The notes under the pieces: model-generated
What the model was told of the DNA's origin: nothing
The model's database searches: none
What the model saw: the letters and a program-made list of their open reading frames with translations, nothing else
Position numbers and translations under genes: made by a program
In this document: positions 12,306 through 26,477 of the stretch, in pieces
Layout of the letters: each line of letters opens with the position of its first letter
How positions within the stretch are numbered: position 1 is the stretch's first letter
Origin: Ampelocalamus luodianensis
Lineage: Eukaryota; Streptophyta; Magnoliopsida; Poales; Poaceae
Direction of reading: 5' to 3'
NCBI GenBank assembly: GCA_036346255.1
Contig: CM070624.1
Coordinates: 20,926,626-20,990,625, forward strand
Length of the DNA: 64,000 bases

Positions 12306-13460
12306 GCATAGTATTATAAACATTGTGTCTTCTGCAAGCAAAAGATGGTGAAGTTCAACATAGCAATTCACTATACAAAAAGACATATAGGTTTATGTTC
12401 ACTCTGATTTGTGGGGGAGAATTCCGTGTTCCGTCTCTTGGAGGTGGTGGCTACATATTGATCATCATTGATGATTATTCAAGAAAAATTTGGCCATATT
12501 TCGTGAAGCATAAATTGGATGTGTTCAAGACATTCAAGCAATAGAAGATTATGATTAAAAAGCATAATGGTAAGCATGTCAAGAAACTACATACTAATAA
12601 TAGCTTATAGTTCTGTTTTAGAGAATTTAAAGCTTTATGCAGATCAAAGGGCATTGTGAGACATTACACTGTCTCAGGTACATCTCGGCAAAATGGTGTG
12701 GCCAAACTCATGAACATAACCATTATATAGAAGGTATGTTGCATGTTATCTAACTCTGAATTATTTAGGAGTTATTGGGCTGCAACCGCGTCCACTGCTT
12801 ATTATTTGATCAATCGGTCACCCAACCTAGCAATTGGTAAAAAGACTTCAGTTGAGGTATGGTCATGTTCTTTAGCAGATTATTCAAATTTGAGAATATT
12901 TGATTGTCATGCTTATGCTCATGTTAACAATGGTAAATTAGAGCCTAGAATCGATAAGTGCATTTTGCTTGGTTTTAAACCTGGTGCTAAATGATAAAAT
13001 TGTGGAATCCTGAAATTAGAAATTTGGTTATTAGCAAAAGTGTTACTTTTGATGAATTTGTTATGTTGCATGATAAACCATCTATTGGTATTATTGTTGA
13101 GAAGTTGCAGAAATCAAGTGTGGAGGTGGAGCATATTATTGATTCAAGATCTACCCCAAAAGTCAAAAAGGAAAACATACAGGGTGTTTCTGTTGTCCTT
13201 CAACCACCACAATGTTCCATTGTAGCCGACAGGCCTAAAATGAATATTCAAGCTCCTAAGAGATTTATTACACAAGCTAATGTTGTTACTTATGCTTTGA
13301 ATGTGACAGAAGAAATTGAAGATACCACAAAAACTTCCACTTATTCAGAGGCTATCTCTTCTGGTGTTTCAGATAGATGGATGGATAACATGCATGATGA
13401 GATGCAATCTCTTAAGAAGAATAGCATTTAGGAGTTGGTCAAGTTGTGCCGTAGCGAGAA
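12306..13460 (+). pseudogene. copia 1 integrase region (broken)
   Basis: Conceptual translation shows the integrase core: IDDYSRK near 12466, QNGVAK near 12695, then SYWAATASTAYYLINRSP (12771-12825) and the typical tail WNPEIRNLVISKSVTFDE. In-frame stops and a frameshift interrupt it, for example TAG after the codons for FKQ (about 12542) and TGA after KPGAK. Reading ends near 13460, where the next element begins; the missing sequence resumes near 26898. Confidence 0.8.
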
Positions 13461-13528
13461 AGGCTAGACAGTAGAAAAATGGGACCCCCGGTGTCTGCAC
13501 GAGGGACCGAAGGATCCTCAGAGGGGGG

Positions 13529-16500
13529 TGTGAGGACCCCAATTTATTTGGTTTGTAATGCTTAACCAACCACCTGGTCCTAGCATCACAAATCAAATAA
13601 ATCGATCTCGAGATATGTATACTTCCTGAAGCGATATACACCTCACAACAAAAGTATGCATCAACTCCATTCCAAACATAGAGTCCAAACATCACACTAC
13701 AAACGGAAGATAAACAAATAGTAACAATATTACGGATATAGGCCGACAGTGCCACAAGATACACAAATAGACAACAACGGCAATGAAGCAAAAGTGCCAT
13801 AAGATGGCTATAAACAAAGCCAATCGGTGTGCCTCCAACCCACAAGGCATCCGACCGGACCGCCAAGACTAGTCGTCACCCACGGCGACAAAGACACTCA
13901 CGTGTGAGGCCCCGAGGCTCACCTTCTTCCTCTGCAACAAAAACATTAAGCAAAGCACCGAGTACAAAGATTGTCTTTGTAACCCCCAAGACTGCGTGTG
14001 AACTAGCCGACCTGTTCATATGCTACATGCAGGCTTGTTTGGTGGAGGTCATATGGTTCATTTGCATAAAGCCAATTTTCATTTGCAATAATGTAATACA
14101 GTTTAAAGGCAAGTTTGCAATTCATTTTTAATGTTGAAATACAGTAAGGATAATAATAGCAAAAGAGTAAGTAAAACATACTAGAAGTGACTATCCCAAT
14201 AGTCACCACAACAATAGCACGAATCCCCGCATTCGCACCACCCATCAAGTTTTAATTTAAATGTTGTAGTCTAACTCTTGGAAGACCTTGCTAAGCGTGT
14301 CCATAACCTAGACGAGGCTATTCGAATAGTTTGAACCTGCAGGTGTACCAATGTACCCACACTTGATCGCCTTTAAGCCAAAACACACTTCCGAAGGTAT
14401 GCCAAGACACTAAGTCCTACGAGACTGCTTTCCAATATTGTGTATTAACTACGAGCCGCTCGTATGGATAGAAACCCATACGCTTACATGGTAAAGCCGA
14501 AAGACAACTACCCACTCAGATAAAGCTTTTGGACAACTACCATGCTCCCACCTCCATCCCTCCCGCGACCTCCTGCGACCCTGAGCCAATACACGCCAAA
14601 GTACTAGGTCAAGAGAGGTCCCATATACTCTAGTGTGGTTAGCACGCAAAATGCTTGGTCTGTAACAAGATGTTCGGTCCTTGTTGACTGGGCACCATTC
14701 CATCACACCCAACAGATCACACCAATCATACCACAGCCCAAGTCTAAATCATTTTTGGTTTTCAGTTTTAGTTTTGCAATTAAACATAGCAAAAATGTCA
14801 AACAATAAGTTATAGTAAATTTTGTGTGATCAAGGTTACCGACTAAAGTCGATAACCGCCAGCTTCTACCGATAGCTAAGCATATCTAAGCAATTTGACC
14901 GGATCTACTAAGTGACAAGAGACCATCCAATGCCTCTAATCACAAAAATAACCTAGGCTCGGTAGTAGAGATCAATATTTTGTCTACAGGATATGCAACA
15001 CGATTTAACTAATCAATTTAACACAAATTAAGCAATGCATACATACAAATTGAAACAAAATATTAGACTTTAAAATACTGGGATAGGAATGATCAAACGC
15101 TTGCCCGGTGCTCGTTGCTCAATAAGGTGCGGAGGATCGTCCTCGTGGTTGCCGCAAATATCGAATCCTAACGATCGAACATAACAAAAAATAAGAACGA
15201 ATAACACCGCAAAACTCAAACATACAACAACATCAAAACAAGCCAAAACTCACACAAAGAGCCTAAGCATGAAATAACAAAATTTCAGAAGCAGAGAACA
15301 ATTCATTTTAAGTTATTAATAATTTTCTATGAATTTTCTAAGCTAAAACACAACAAGCACTAGTTAATTACTTAACAGATTTTCATGAACAAACAGTGTG
15401 CAAAACCTATTCTAATAGTTAGTATACTGAAAATGAAATTTTACAGAATTGGGTTCATTGAATTTGGACAATTATTGGAAGAGATATGCATTTTCTAATT
15501 TAGAAGATACCTAAGGCATCATTTTATTAATTAACAGATTCTTGCTACAGAGACATGGATGAAACTAATTTTTGTAAATAATACATTTAAAAGAAAATTA
15601 ACAAAGACTGGTTTCATGCAATTTGGATAAAATTGAATTAGCTATGCATTTTACAAGTTTAAATGAATTATCAGAGCAACAGAAAACATATTACAGAAAT
15701 ACTAAAGCATTAAATCCTTTTTCTACCGCCAACAAGAAGTCCCACCATCGACAATGGGCCCGCACGATCACGACCAGACAAAGACACACGCTTAAAGTGA
15801 CGTCGAAGGCGTATTCAAAGAATACGTCTTCTACTCACTAAGGTGCAAACCTAAAACACTCTCACAGAGAAATACACCTCCCATCGAGAAAACGACATGA
15901 AACTACACACACCTAACCGACATTCCGGCCCACATAACAGACTCGCAGAATTAAAACGATTAGACTTGAATCCTAAAACAGGTTTAACACCGAGAGGGCC
16001 CACAAGTCGCTGACCTAATAGAACTAGGTTTAGCGATAACTAAGCCACGGCTGCTCGTCGACGCACACGCGACGGACGGTGCGCGGCCGCGCAGTGTTCT
16101 AGCAACCCGGTGAGTTTCAAGACGAGTGAGTGGTACCCTAAGGTTCGCAAAGACCTCACGAACCAGTGACGGTGACGCGAGCCCAATGGTCGCGGAGATG
16201 GGCTCACGATCACGGGAGGCGAGAAGAAACTACGGCTCTCGCAGAAGGCGCCAGACTTCGAGCAGCTACGAGAAGGTGCGCCACGATCGCGAGACACCAG
16301 AATGATAAGCCCACGAGCTCGATGATGGAGGAGGACGGTGGCGCCTGAATTGACACGGCGGCGCTTTACCGAGCTTGAAGGAGAAGGCGTCGCAAAGCCT
16401 CGGTGAAGCGCCAAAGAGTGAAACAAGGTCACGGTTAGACTCAGAGGTCGATTGCGATCCTAAAGGACCAAAAGTTGAAACTAGAAACTCACCAGAACGC

Positions 16501-17633
16501 AGATGAGCTTGCGGGGCCGAGATCACCGGAGGCGAAGACGACGAACACACCCCCGGCGATACACTGGACACCGAGGGCTCGGGATGGGAAAAATGGAGGC
16601 GGCGTCGAGCGTGGATCACAGCGGTGTGGTCGCGGGCTCGAGGGCGGCGCTAACACGGCGGCGTTGCTCTCGGGTTCTTCTCCGGCCGGAAAGGAAATTT
16701 GGGCGGAGAAAACACGAGAATGGACGCGAAGGGTAGTGGATGGGCTCGGAGGGTAGATGAGATCCCGCGATACTTCATGGGTCGACACGAGGACAAAAGG
16801 TGGCGGCGACGAGGACGTGGCAAACATGCACGCACGCCGCGAGCCCGGTGAGGTGCGGAGAAGACGAGGTTGATGCCGGCAGTGGGACCCACATGTCGGC
16901 CGGAGCAAGCGGTGCGAGTCGGAGGTTTGATTTGATCAGATCGCACCGGCCGTTGGATCTAAAACGGACGGTGAGATTGATGTATGCATTCGGACAGTCG
17001 GTTGCGCACGCAACGTGGATCGCTCGATTTGCATCGGACGGTCACGATCGATTGGGCTCGCGCGGTGCAGCTAGTTGACGCGACCGAGTCAAGTGGCGCG
17101 GTCGGACTCAGTCCGAGTTGGTCCGAGCCGAGAACAAGAATTCCATATTTGATTTAAAAGACAGAGAAGGTCTTGGGAATTTTTAGAGGTAGCTCCAGAG
17201 CTCCAAAAATTTCGAAATTTTTATGGTAGCTACTAGGACAGAGGACAACCTTGTATAATTTTTCCAGAACTTTTATGCACTGCATTGTTCTAGAGAAAAT
17301 TCACAAGCTGCTGCACAGAGGTTTGACCAGATTTCTAAACTGGTTTGACTTGGGCATTTGAAATAGCAAACAAAATCTAAAAATTGTGAAACAATTCAGG
17401 AGGTAGATAGGATGATCAAGATGATAGGAAAAATAATTTCAGAGGATGATCACAAGTTTGAAGGCTAAGGATTTGCTGACAACAATCTCCATTAACAAGA
17501 ATTTAATTCTAGAAAAGGGAAATTGCTAGGAAAAATGTAGAAATTTTCAAATGATTTGAAGAGACAACAAAAGTTTTTATTTCTCCTCAAAATTTCACAT
17601 TTGAAATACAAACCCTAAGTTAGGGCTGTTACA
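13529..17633 (-). repeat. 3' LTR of the gypsy element (4105 bp)
   Basis: Aligns end to end with 22338-26477. Long AT-rich stretches are identical; differences are clustered 1-4 base changes, mostly indels (see findings). Confidence 0.92.
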
Positions 17634-20600
17634 AATCTCCCCCTTACAGAATCTCGCCGAGATTACGATCACCGGGAGAAGAAGGATGGGTAATCTGCTC
17701 GAGACGATCTTCGCTTCCCAAGTGGCTTCATCCTCGAGTGGTTCGACCACCGAACTTTGAGGAACTTAATCACACGGTTCCTCGTTACTGCGTCGCTTCT
17801 TCGAGGATACGAACGGGGCGCCACGATAAGACAGATCTTCCGCACATCGATATTTTCCAATGGTGTTTCCTCAATCGAACACGAAGGCATTTCTTCAATT
17901 GTGACACATGGAAAACATCGTGCACTCCTTCAAGTGTAGCCGGCAACTCCAACTTGTATGCAACAGCTCCCACTTTCTTGATGATGCGATATGGCCCGAC
18001 ATATCGAGGAGCTAGCTTGCCCTTGACACCAAACGACGGTGTCCTTCAAAGCGAGACCTTGAGATACACAAAGTCATTGGGCCGAAACTCACTCACGACG
18101 ACGCCGACCGCATAGCTCTTCTCGCTCGATCGAGCACGCAAGTGCTCACGAATCAATCGCACTTGACTTTCACCTCATTGATGGAATCGACCAAAGAACG
18201 CTTTCACCGCCGACCGGTTCAACGGTTCTGCGGCAACAACGACCGTACAAAGCCTCAAATGGTGCTATACCGAGACTAGCCTGAAGTCGTTGTTGTAAGA
18301 GAACTCGGCAAGTGGTAGGCACTTCTCCCAATTCTTCCCATAGGAAAGAACACAAGCACGAGCATATCTTCAAGCACCGATTGACGCGCCCGTCGACCAT
18401 CGGCCCGAGGATGATAGGCCGTCTTTGAAAGTAAGACGAGTTCCCATGGCCTCCTGCAGACTATGCCAAAACCGAGAGGTAAACAACGCCCACGGTCGAC
18501 ACAATCGCCTTGGGTACACCATGCAAACTCACAATCCTTGATACATAGAGCTCGGCTAGAGGTTCCACACGAGTGACTCTTGACCGAAAGGAAATGCGCC
18601 ACTTTAGTTAGCTTCACAATGACAACCCAAATGGCGCTCGTTTCCTTGGATGAACGGGCAAACCAGTGATGAAATCCATGCCTACGAAATCCCACTTCCA
18701 CTCGGTATAGGCAAGGGTCAAGAAGACCGGCCGACGCCGATGCTCGGCCTTGACGCGACAACATACGCCACATCCGCAACGAACCCGCAATCTCGCGCTT
18801 CATGCGAGTCCACCGAATCTCGACGCAGATCTTGATACATTTTGGTGGCCCCGGATGGATGGACAAAGGCGAATCATGGGCCTCTCAAGAATCAAATCCC
18901 GCACTCGGGACCTTTGGGACCACAAGACGCGCCCAAACCACACAACACCGTGCTCATCTTCAGTAAAGCATTTAGTGAACCATCCTCGATGTTCTCGCTG
19001 ATTTTGCCCATACCAACATCGATTGTCAGGTCGACTTGATTTGATCCACCAAGGTTGGTTGCACAATCGTAGGCGATAAGGAACCGTGCTCAACCAAACC
19101 CAAGTTGAGACGCTGAAATTCGCAAGAAGTGCAGTTGTTGCTCTTGGATCATCGAGTATTGCAATACACCTTTCGGCTAAGTGCATCAAGAACCACATTG
19201 GCCTTGCCAGATGATACGAATACCCATATCATAATCTTTGATCAATTCTAGCCATCTCTCTGCTCGAGGTTCAGATCTGGTGAGTGAATAAGTATTTCAA
19301 ACTCTTGTGATCGGAATACACCTCACAAAGTTTCGATCAAATAATGCCGCCAAATCTTGAGTGCATGAACTCTGCAGCAAGCTCTAAATCATGGGTGGGA
19401 TAGTTGAGCTCATGAGGCCTCAATGCCTAGATGCATAGGCAACGCTTTGCCTTCTTGCATAAGAACACACCCGAGTCCTCGACGAGAGGCATCGCAATAA
19501 ATATCGAAGTTCTTGTGGATATCGGAAGAGTAAGGACTGAGTCAATCAATCGCTTTGAGCTCCCAAAGCTCTCATCACAAGCGAGAGGACCACACAAACT
19601 TCTTGTCCTTCTTGAGCAATTCAGTCATTGGCTTTGCGATCTTGGAGAAGTTCTCGATAAAGCGCGGTAGTAGCCCGCTAGACCAAGAAAACTCCGCACA
19701 TCGCTGATCGACTTGGCCGGCCCCAAGATAGAACATCGTGACTTTGTCGGGATCTACAAACTATTCCTCCAATTGAAAGAACATGGCCCAAAATGCCACT
19801 TCCTTCAACGAACTCACATTTGTCGAACTTTGCATACACTGATGCTCCATAACTTGCCCAAAATAATCTTCGATGCTCAAGATGCTCGCTTGATCTTGGA
19901 ATAGATAAGAATATCATCAATAAAGACCACCACAAATTTGTCCAAATACTCCATGAATACCGAATTCATAAGGTTCATGAACAAAGCCGAGCATTGGTTA
20001 GACCGAAAGACATGACGGTGTACTCAGATAGGCCATAACGAGTAGTGAAAGCCGTCTTGGAATATCCTCGATCCCGATCCGGACTTGATGATAGCCCGAT
20101 CTCGATCAATCTTGAGAACACCGGCTCCGCATAACCGTCAAAAGATCATCAATGCGGGCGGAGGATATTTGTTCTTCACCGTCACTTCATTGAGAGGACG
20201 GTAATCAACACACATGCGCAAAGTCTTGTCCTTCTTCTTCACAAAGATCACCGACAACCCCAAGGAGATGAATCGACGGATGAAACCCTTTGCTTGGAGC
20301 TCACTAAGCCGCTTCTTCAATTCTTCTAGCTCATTGGGAGGCATTCGACACGGCGCCAAATCGGAGCGATGCGGGCAGAACTCGATGACAAACTCGGATC
20401 TCGAACCGAGGCATCCTGTAAATCTTCGGAAAGACATCCCCAAAGTCGATACTATGGGAACATCCTGACCGCAAGGTCGCTTCGCTTCTATTGCACATAG
20501 ATGCCCCGAAGGCGGCGAAAATCCGACCGCCGCTCGGAAGGGTCGGTAAGATAGACAGCCTTCCCGCACAATCAATCTACCCCAAGTCTTTGGGACAACC

Positions 20601-22337
20601 AATCCATGCCAAGAATCACATCCGCACTTGCTGAACAGAGCGTAATAAGATTTGCTAAAAATCCCACTCTTTGACTATGATAGGAACATCCCAAGCATTG
20701 TAAATCGGCTCTCATTTCCGACCCGAGAGCGGATGAGCAAAGGAACTTCTAAAGGAACACAATGAAGACCACTAGCAGCAGCAAATGATCTTGAAATAAA
20801 GAATGCGATGCTCCGTAATCAAATAATACCGCAGCAGGGCGAAATTAACAAGAAGTGTACCCATCACAACATCCGCGCCCCGAGCCTCCTCACCAAAGGT
20901 GGTTCACTCGCGCCGCCGCACTCGGGCTTCGGATCATCTTCTCGTCGTGGGTGACCACTCCACGCCGCGTCCTCCATTAGGACGAGGGGTCGCTGCAACA
21001 CTCGAGGCGAGCATTCGCATAATGGCCCTTGTTGTGGCAAATAAAACAAGTGACCTCGGCGCCGGATTGCGAGGCCGCTCTGTGGCTGATCGCAGCGCAC
21101 GTGGGTCAAACACGGCTGTGGTGGGCGAGGAGCCGTGCAGATGGCCTCGCGCGGTGGAGCAAAAGAACGAGCCACAGTGCCGCCCACCGAGGACTAACGA
21201 GGCCGTGTGAGTAGACCGATGCGCCTCCCATTTGCGCTATGGACTCGCCAGCGCCTTCGCTTATGCTCAAAGCAACAATGGCCTTATCTACCAAGGCCCG
21301 AAAGTCCGAGAAGTCCACAATAGATAGCTTGTCCTGCAGCTCCTCGCACAAGCCATCCATAAACTTCTCCCGCTAGCCTCATCGAGGCCACCTCTCCGAG
21401 CATAACGAGCCGGATGATTGAACTCGTGCAGTACTCGTCACGCATTTGCGCCTTGCTTGAGCACGAGAAACTCCTTCTTCTTGACTTCATCGTGCCATCG
21501 TGGATGTGGGCCCGACGAAAGTCGATCGAACTCTTCCCACGCGACCACATGGCCCGCGGGCCGCATGGCGAGATAGTTCTCCCACCATGAGAGTGCTGCG
21601 CGCTCAAGCCGGTGGGACGCGAAGAGTGCCTTATCTGCGCGCTCGCATCAGCTATGTTGAGCTTTGGCTCAACCATGCGCAGCCAATCATCTGCATCGAG
21701 AGGGTCCTCTGAGCGGGAGAAAGTCGGCGGCCGCGTGCGGAGGAACTCTCGCAAGTCCCCGCGAGTCCGGTGGCCGCCACCACGGCAGGAGTGGAGGTAT
21801 TCCTAGCAATAACCTCCAAGATGCGCTGTCGTCCATGCGGTTTCGCTCGATCCGAGCGAGAACCTCACCATGGTCGGAGGAGGGGAAGCTCCTCATCATG
21901 ACCACCGGGTGATTCCGACCACTACGGGTTCCGCCACCATCCTGCTCCACTAAAACAAGTTAGCAACAATTTAAAAGCAAGAAAGCCCAAATTTATCAAA
22001 GTAATCTAAACAAACACAACGCAGATAAAGTTCGACCAAAAAAATCGGACATATAACTACTCACTTTACATCTTACCCTATTATTCCCACGATTTTCCAT
22101 AGTTCTCCCAAACTAATTCCACCACTAAGTAACTACCTTTTGAAAAGGGAAGAGAGAAACCAAGTTCTCAAAACTCAAATTAGAGTAAGGTGAGTAGAAA
22201 GCTAAGATAGGTAAGGAATAAAATCGAGAATCACTAGGTTTTCATAAACCTTTTATAATTTGAAAATAAGACTTTCAAAATATCCTAAGGACGACTATGC
22301 TTGGGTTGTTACGGTCGTAATGGCTCGATACCAACTT
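17634..22337 (-). pseudogene. gypsy gag-pol internal region (many frameshifts)
   Basis: On the minus strand: gag-like region about 21950-21250 (PPTFSRSEDPLDADDWLR); zinc knuckle near 21050 (CFICHNKGHYANAR, last Cys lost); protease FDYGASHS near 20830; RT at 20602-19680 with IFVKKKDKTLRMCVDYRPLN and FIDDILIYS near 19910; RNase H about 19650-19200; integrase about 18870-18280; C-terminal AYKLELPATLEGVHDVFHVS at 17973-17860. Reading frame changes every few hundred bases, more than expected for an element whose LTRs are otherwise nearly identical. Confidence 0.88.
22320..22337 (-). promoter_or_regulatory. Primer binding site of the gypsy element
   Basis: Minus strand directly after the 5' LTR reads AAGTTGGTATCGAGCC, close to the tRNA-Met complement TGGTATCAGAGC but with an altered middle. 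Confidence 0.7.
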
Positions 22338-25300
22338 TGTGAGGACCCCAATTTATTTGGTTTGTAATGCTTAACCAACCACCGGTCCTAGCATCACAAA
22401 TCAAATAAATCGATCCTCGAGATATGTATACTTCCTGAGCGGTATACACACCTCACAACAAAAGTATGCATCAACTCCATTCCAAACATAGAGTCCAAAC
22501 ATCACACTACAAACGGAAGATAAACAAATAGTAACAATATTATGTACATAGGCCGGCTGTGCCACAAGATACACAAATAGACAACAACGATAATGAAGCA
22601 AAGTGCCATAAGATGGCTATAAACAAAGCCAATCGGTGTGCCTCCAACCCACAAGGCATCCGACCGACCGCCAAGACTAGTCGTCACCCACGGCGACAAA
22701 GACACCACGTAAGTGAGGCCCCGAGGCTCACCTTCTTCCTCCGCAACAAAACATTAAGCAAAGCACCGAGTACAAAGATTGTCTTTGTACCCGCAAGACT
22801 GACGTGTGAACCAGCGCACTGCTCATATGCTACATGCAGGCTTGTTTGGTGGAGGTCATATGGTTCATTTGCATAAAGCCAATTTTCATTTGCAATAATG
22901 TAATACAGCTTTAAAGGCAAGTTTGCAATTCATTTTAATGTTGAAATACAAGAAGGATAATAATAGCAAAAGAGTAAGTAAAACATACTAGAAGTGACTA
23001 TCCCAATAGTCACCACAACAATAGCACGAATCCCAGTTCGCACTCACCCATCAAGTTTTAATTTAAATGTTGTAGTCTAACTCTTGGAAGACCTTGCCAA
23101 GCGTGTCCATAACCTAGGACGAGGCTATTCGAATAGTTTGAACCCCGCAGGGTGTACCAATGTACCCACACTTCGCATCGCTTTAAGCCAAAACACACTT
23201 CCAAGGTATGCAAGCACTGACTAAGTCCTACGAGACTGTTTCCAATATTGTGTATTAACTACGAGCCGCTCGTATGGATAGAAACCCATACGCTTACATG
23301 GTAAAGCCGAAAAGACAACTACCCACTCAGGATAAAGCTTTTCGGACAACTACCATGCTCCCACCTCCATCCCTCCCGCGACCTCCTGCGACCCGGAGCC
23401 AATACACGCCAAAGTACTAGGTCAAGAGAGGTCCCATATACTCTAGTGTGGTTAGCACGCAAAATGCTTGGTTCAGTGTAACAAGATGTTCGGTCCTTGT
23501 TGACTCGGGCACCATTCCAGTCACACCCAACAGATCACACCAATCATACCGTTGTGCCCAAGTCTAAATCATTTTTGGTTTTCAGTTTTAGTTTTGCAAT
23601 TAAACATAGCAAAAATGCTGAAACAATAAGTTATAGTAAATTTTGTGTGATCAAGGTTACCGACTAAAGTCGATAACCGCCCAGTTCTACCGATAGCTAA
23701 GCATATCTAAGCAATTTGACCCGGATCTACTAAGTGACAAGAGACCATCCAGCGGCCTCTAATCACAGCAAATAACCTAGGCTCAGGTAGTAGAGATCAA
23801 TATTTTGTCTACAGGATATGCAACACTGATTTAACTAATCAATTTAACACAAATTAAGCAATGCATACATACAAATTAAACAAAATATTAGACTTTAAAA
23901 TACCGATAGGAATGATCAAACTGCTTGCACGGGTGTTTGTTGCTCAATAAGGTGCGGAGGATCGTCCTCGTGGTTGCCGCAAATATCGAATCCTAACGAT
24001 CGAACATAACAAAGAAATAAGAACGAATAACACCGCAAAACTCAAACATACAACAACATCAAAACAAGCCAAAACTCACACAAAGAGCCTAAGCATGAAA
24101 TAACAAAATTTCAGAAACAGAGAACAATTCATTTTAAGTTATTAATAATTTTCTATGAATTTTCTAAGCTAAAAACACAACAAGCACTAGTTAATTACTT
24201 AACAGATTTTCATGAACAGTAAACAGTGTGCAAAACCTATTCTAATAGTTAGTATACTGAAAATGAAATTTTACAGAATTGGGTTCATTGAATTTGGACA
24301 ATTATTGGAAGAGATATGCATTTTCTAATTTAGAAGATACCTAAGGCATCATTTTATTAATTAATGATTCTTGCTACAGAGACATGGATGAAACTAATTT
24401 TTGTAAATAATACATTTAAAAAGAAAATTAACAAAGACTGGTTTCATGCAATTTGGATAAAATTGAATTAGCTATGCATTTTACAAGTTTAAATGAATTA
24501 TCGAGCAACAGAAAACATATTACGAAATACTAAAGCATTAAATCCTTTTTCTACCGCCACCAAGAAGCTCTCACCATCGACAAATGGCCCGCACGACCGT
24601 CACGACCAGACAAAGACACCGCTTAAAGTGACGTCGAAGGCGTATTCAAAGAATACGTCTTCGGCTCACTAAGGTGCAAACCTAAAACACTCTCACAGAA
24701 ATACACCTCCCATCGTGAGAAAACGATTAAGGAAACTACACACACCCTAACCGACATTCCGGCCCACATAATGAGACTCGAGAATTAAAACGATTAGACT
24801 TGAATCCTAAAACAGTTTAACACCGAGAGGCCCACAAGTCGCTGACCTAATAGAACTAGGTTTAGCGATAACTAAGCCACGGCGGCTCGCTCGCAAGACG
24901 CGACGGGGACGGTGGCGCGGCGCGCAGTGTTCTAGCAACCCAGTGAGTTTCAAGACGAGTGAGTGGTACCTAAGGTTCGCAAAGACCTCACGAACCAGGT
25001 GACGGTGACGCGGAGCCCAATGGTCGCCGGAGATGGGCTCACGACGGCCGGAGGCGGAGAAGAAACTACGGCTCTCGCAGAGAAGGCGCTACAGACTTCG
25101 AGCAGCTACGAGAAGGTGCGCCACGGGATCGCGGAGACACCAGGAATGATAAGCCCACGAGCTCGATGATGGAGGAGGACGGTGGCGCCGGAATGACACG
25201 CGGCGCTTTACCGAGCTTGAAGGAGAAGGCGCCGCAAAGCCTCGGTGAAGCGCCAAAGAGTGAAACAAGGTCACGGTTAGACTCAGAGGTCGATTGCGAT

Positions 25301-26477
25301 CCTAAAGGACCAAAAGTTGAAACTAGAAACTCACCAGAACGCAGATGAGCTTGCGGGGCCGAGATCACCGGAGGCGAAGACGACGAACACACCCCCGGCG
25401 ATACACTGGACACCGAGGGCTCTGGATGGGAAAAATGGAGCGGCGTCGGCGTGGATCACGCGTGTGTCGCGGGCTCGAGGCGGCGCTAACACGGCGGCGT
25501 TGCTCGGTTCTTCTCCCACGGAAAGGAAATTTGGGCGGAGAAAACACGAGAATGGACGCGGTAGGGTAGTGGATGGGCTCGGAGGGTAGATGAGATCCCG
25601 CGATACTTCATGGGTCGACACGAGGACAAAAAGGTGGCGCGACGAGGACGTGGCAAACATGCACGCACGCGCCGCGAGCTCCGTGAGGTGCGGAGAAGAC
25701 GAGGTTGATCTTGGCAGGTGGGACCCACATGTCGGCCGACAGGAGCAAGCGGTGCGAGTCGGAGGTTTGATTTGATCAGATCGCACCGACCGCTGGATCT
25801 AAAACGGCGGTGAGATTGATGTATGCATTCGGACAGTCGGTTGCGCGCGCAACGTGGATCGCTCGATTTGCATCGGACGGTCACGATCGATTGGGCTCGC
25901 ACGTGCAGCTAGTTGACGCGACCGAGTCAAGTGGCGCGATCGGACTCGAGTCCGAGTTGGGTCCGAGCCGAGGAACAAGAATTCCATATTTGATTTAAAA
26001 GACAGAGAAGGTCTTGGGAATTTTTAGAGGTAGCTCAGAGCTCCAAAAATTTCGAAATTTTTATGGTAGCTACTAGGGACAGAGGACAACCTTGTATAAT
26101 TTTTCCAGAACTTTTATGCACTGCATTGTTCTAGAGAAAATTCACAAGCTGCTGCACAGAGGTTTGACCAGATTTCTAAACTGGTTTGACTTGGGCATTT
26201 GAAATAGCAAACAAAATCTAAAAATTGTGAAACAATTCAGGAGGTAGATAGGATGATCAAGATGATAGGAAAAATAATTTCAGAGGATGATCACAAGTTT
26301 GAAGGCTAAGGATTTGCTGACAACAATCTCCATTAACAAGAATTTAATTCTAGAAAAGGGAAATTGCTAGGGAAAAATGTAGAAATTTTCAAATGATTTG
26401 AAGAGACAACAAAAGTTTTTTTATTTCTCCTCAAAATTTCACATTTGAAATACAAACCCTAAGTTAGGGCTGTTACA
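22338..26477 (-). repeat. 5' LTR of the gypsy element (4140 bp)
   Basis: Ends TGTGAGGACC (22338) and GGGCTGTTACA (26477) on the plus strand, matching the left LTR. Confidence 0.92.

Larger units (their letters stand above)
13529..26477 (-). mobile_element. Ty3/gypsy LTR retrotransposon, 12.95 kb, TSD GGGGG
   Basis: Two long LTRs (13529-17633 and 22338-26477) flank a 4.7-kb internal region coding on the minus strand, so the right LTR is the 5' one. LTRs start TGTAACAGCCC and end GGTCCTCACA on the minus strand. GGGGG is found at 13524-13528 and 26478-26482. The primer binding site TTGGTATCGAGCC follows the 5' LTR and the polypurine tract GTAAGGGGGAGATT precedes the 3' LTR. Domain order is gag, protease, RT, RNase H, integrase, as in gypsy elements. 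The tail LEGVHDVFHVSQLKKCL is typical of plant chromovirus-like lineages. Many frameshifts make it non-coding as given. Confidence 0.92.

Noticed and set aside
11658..12351. Plus-strand Pro/Ser-rich frames of about 210 codons
   Set aside because: Pyrimidine-rich low complexity open in several frames at once; no domain or start context.
16040..16946. Frames of 90-140 codons in the gypsy LTR
   Set aside because: They recur in broken form at the matching place in the other LTR and lack motifs; LTR sequence.
22338..26477. The right gypsy LTR as an independent repeat or second element
   Set aside because: It pairs with 13529-17633 end to end, has the primer binding site on its inner side and a shared TSD; one element explains both.
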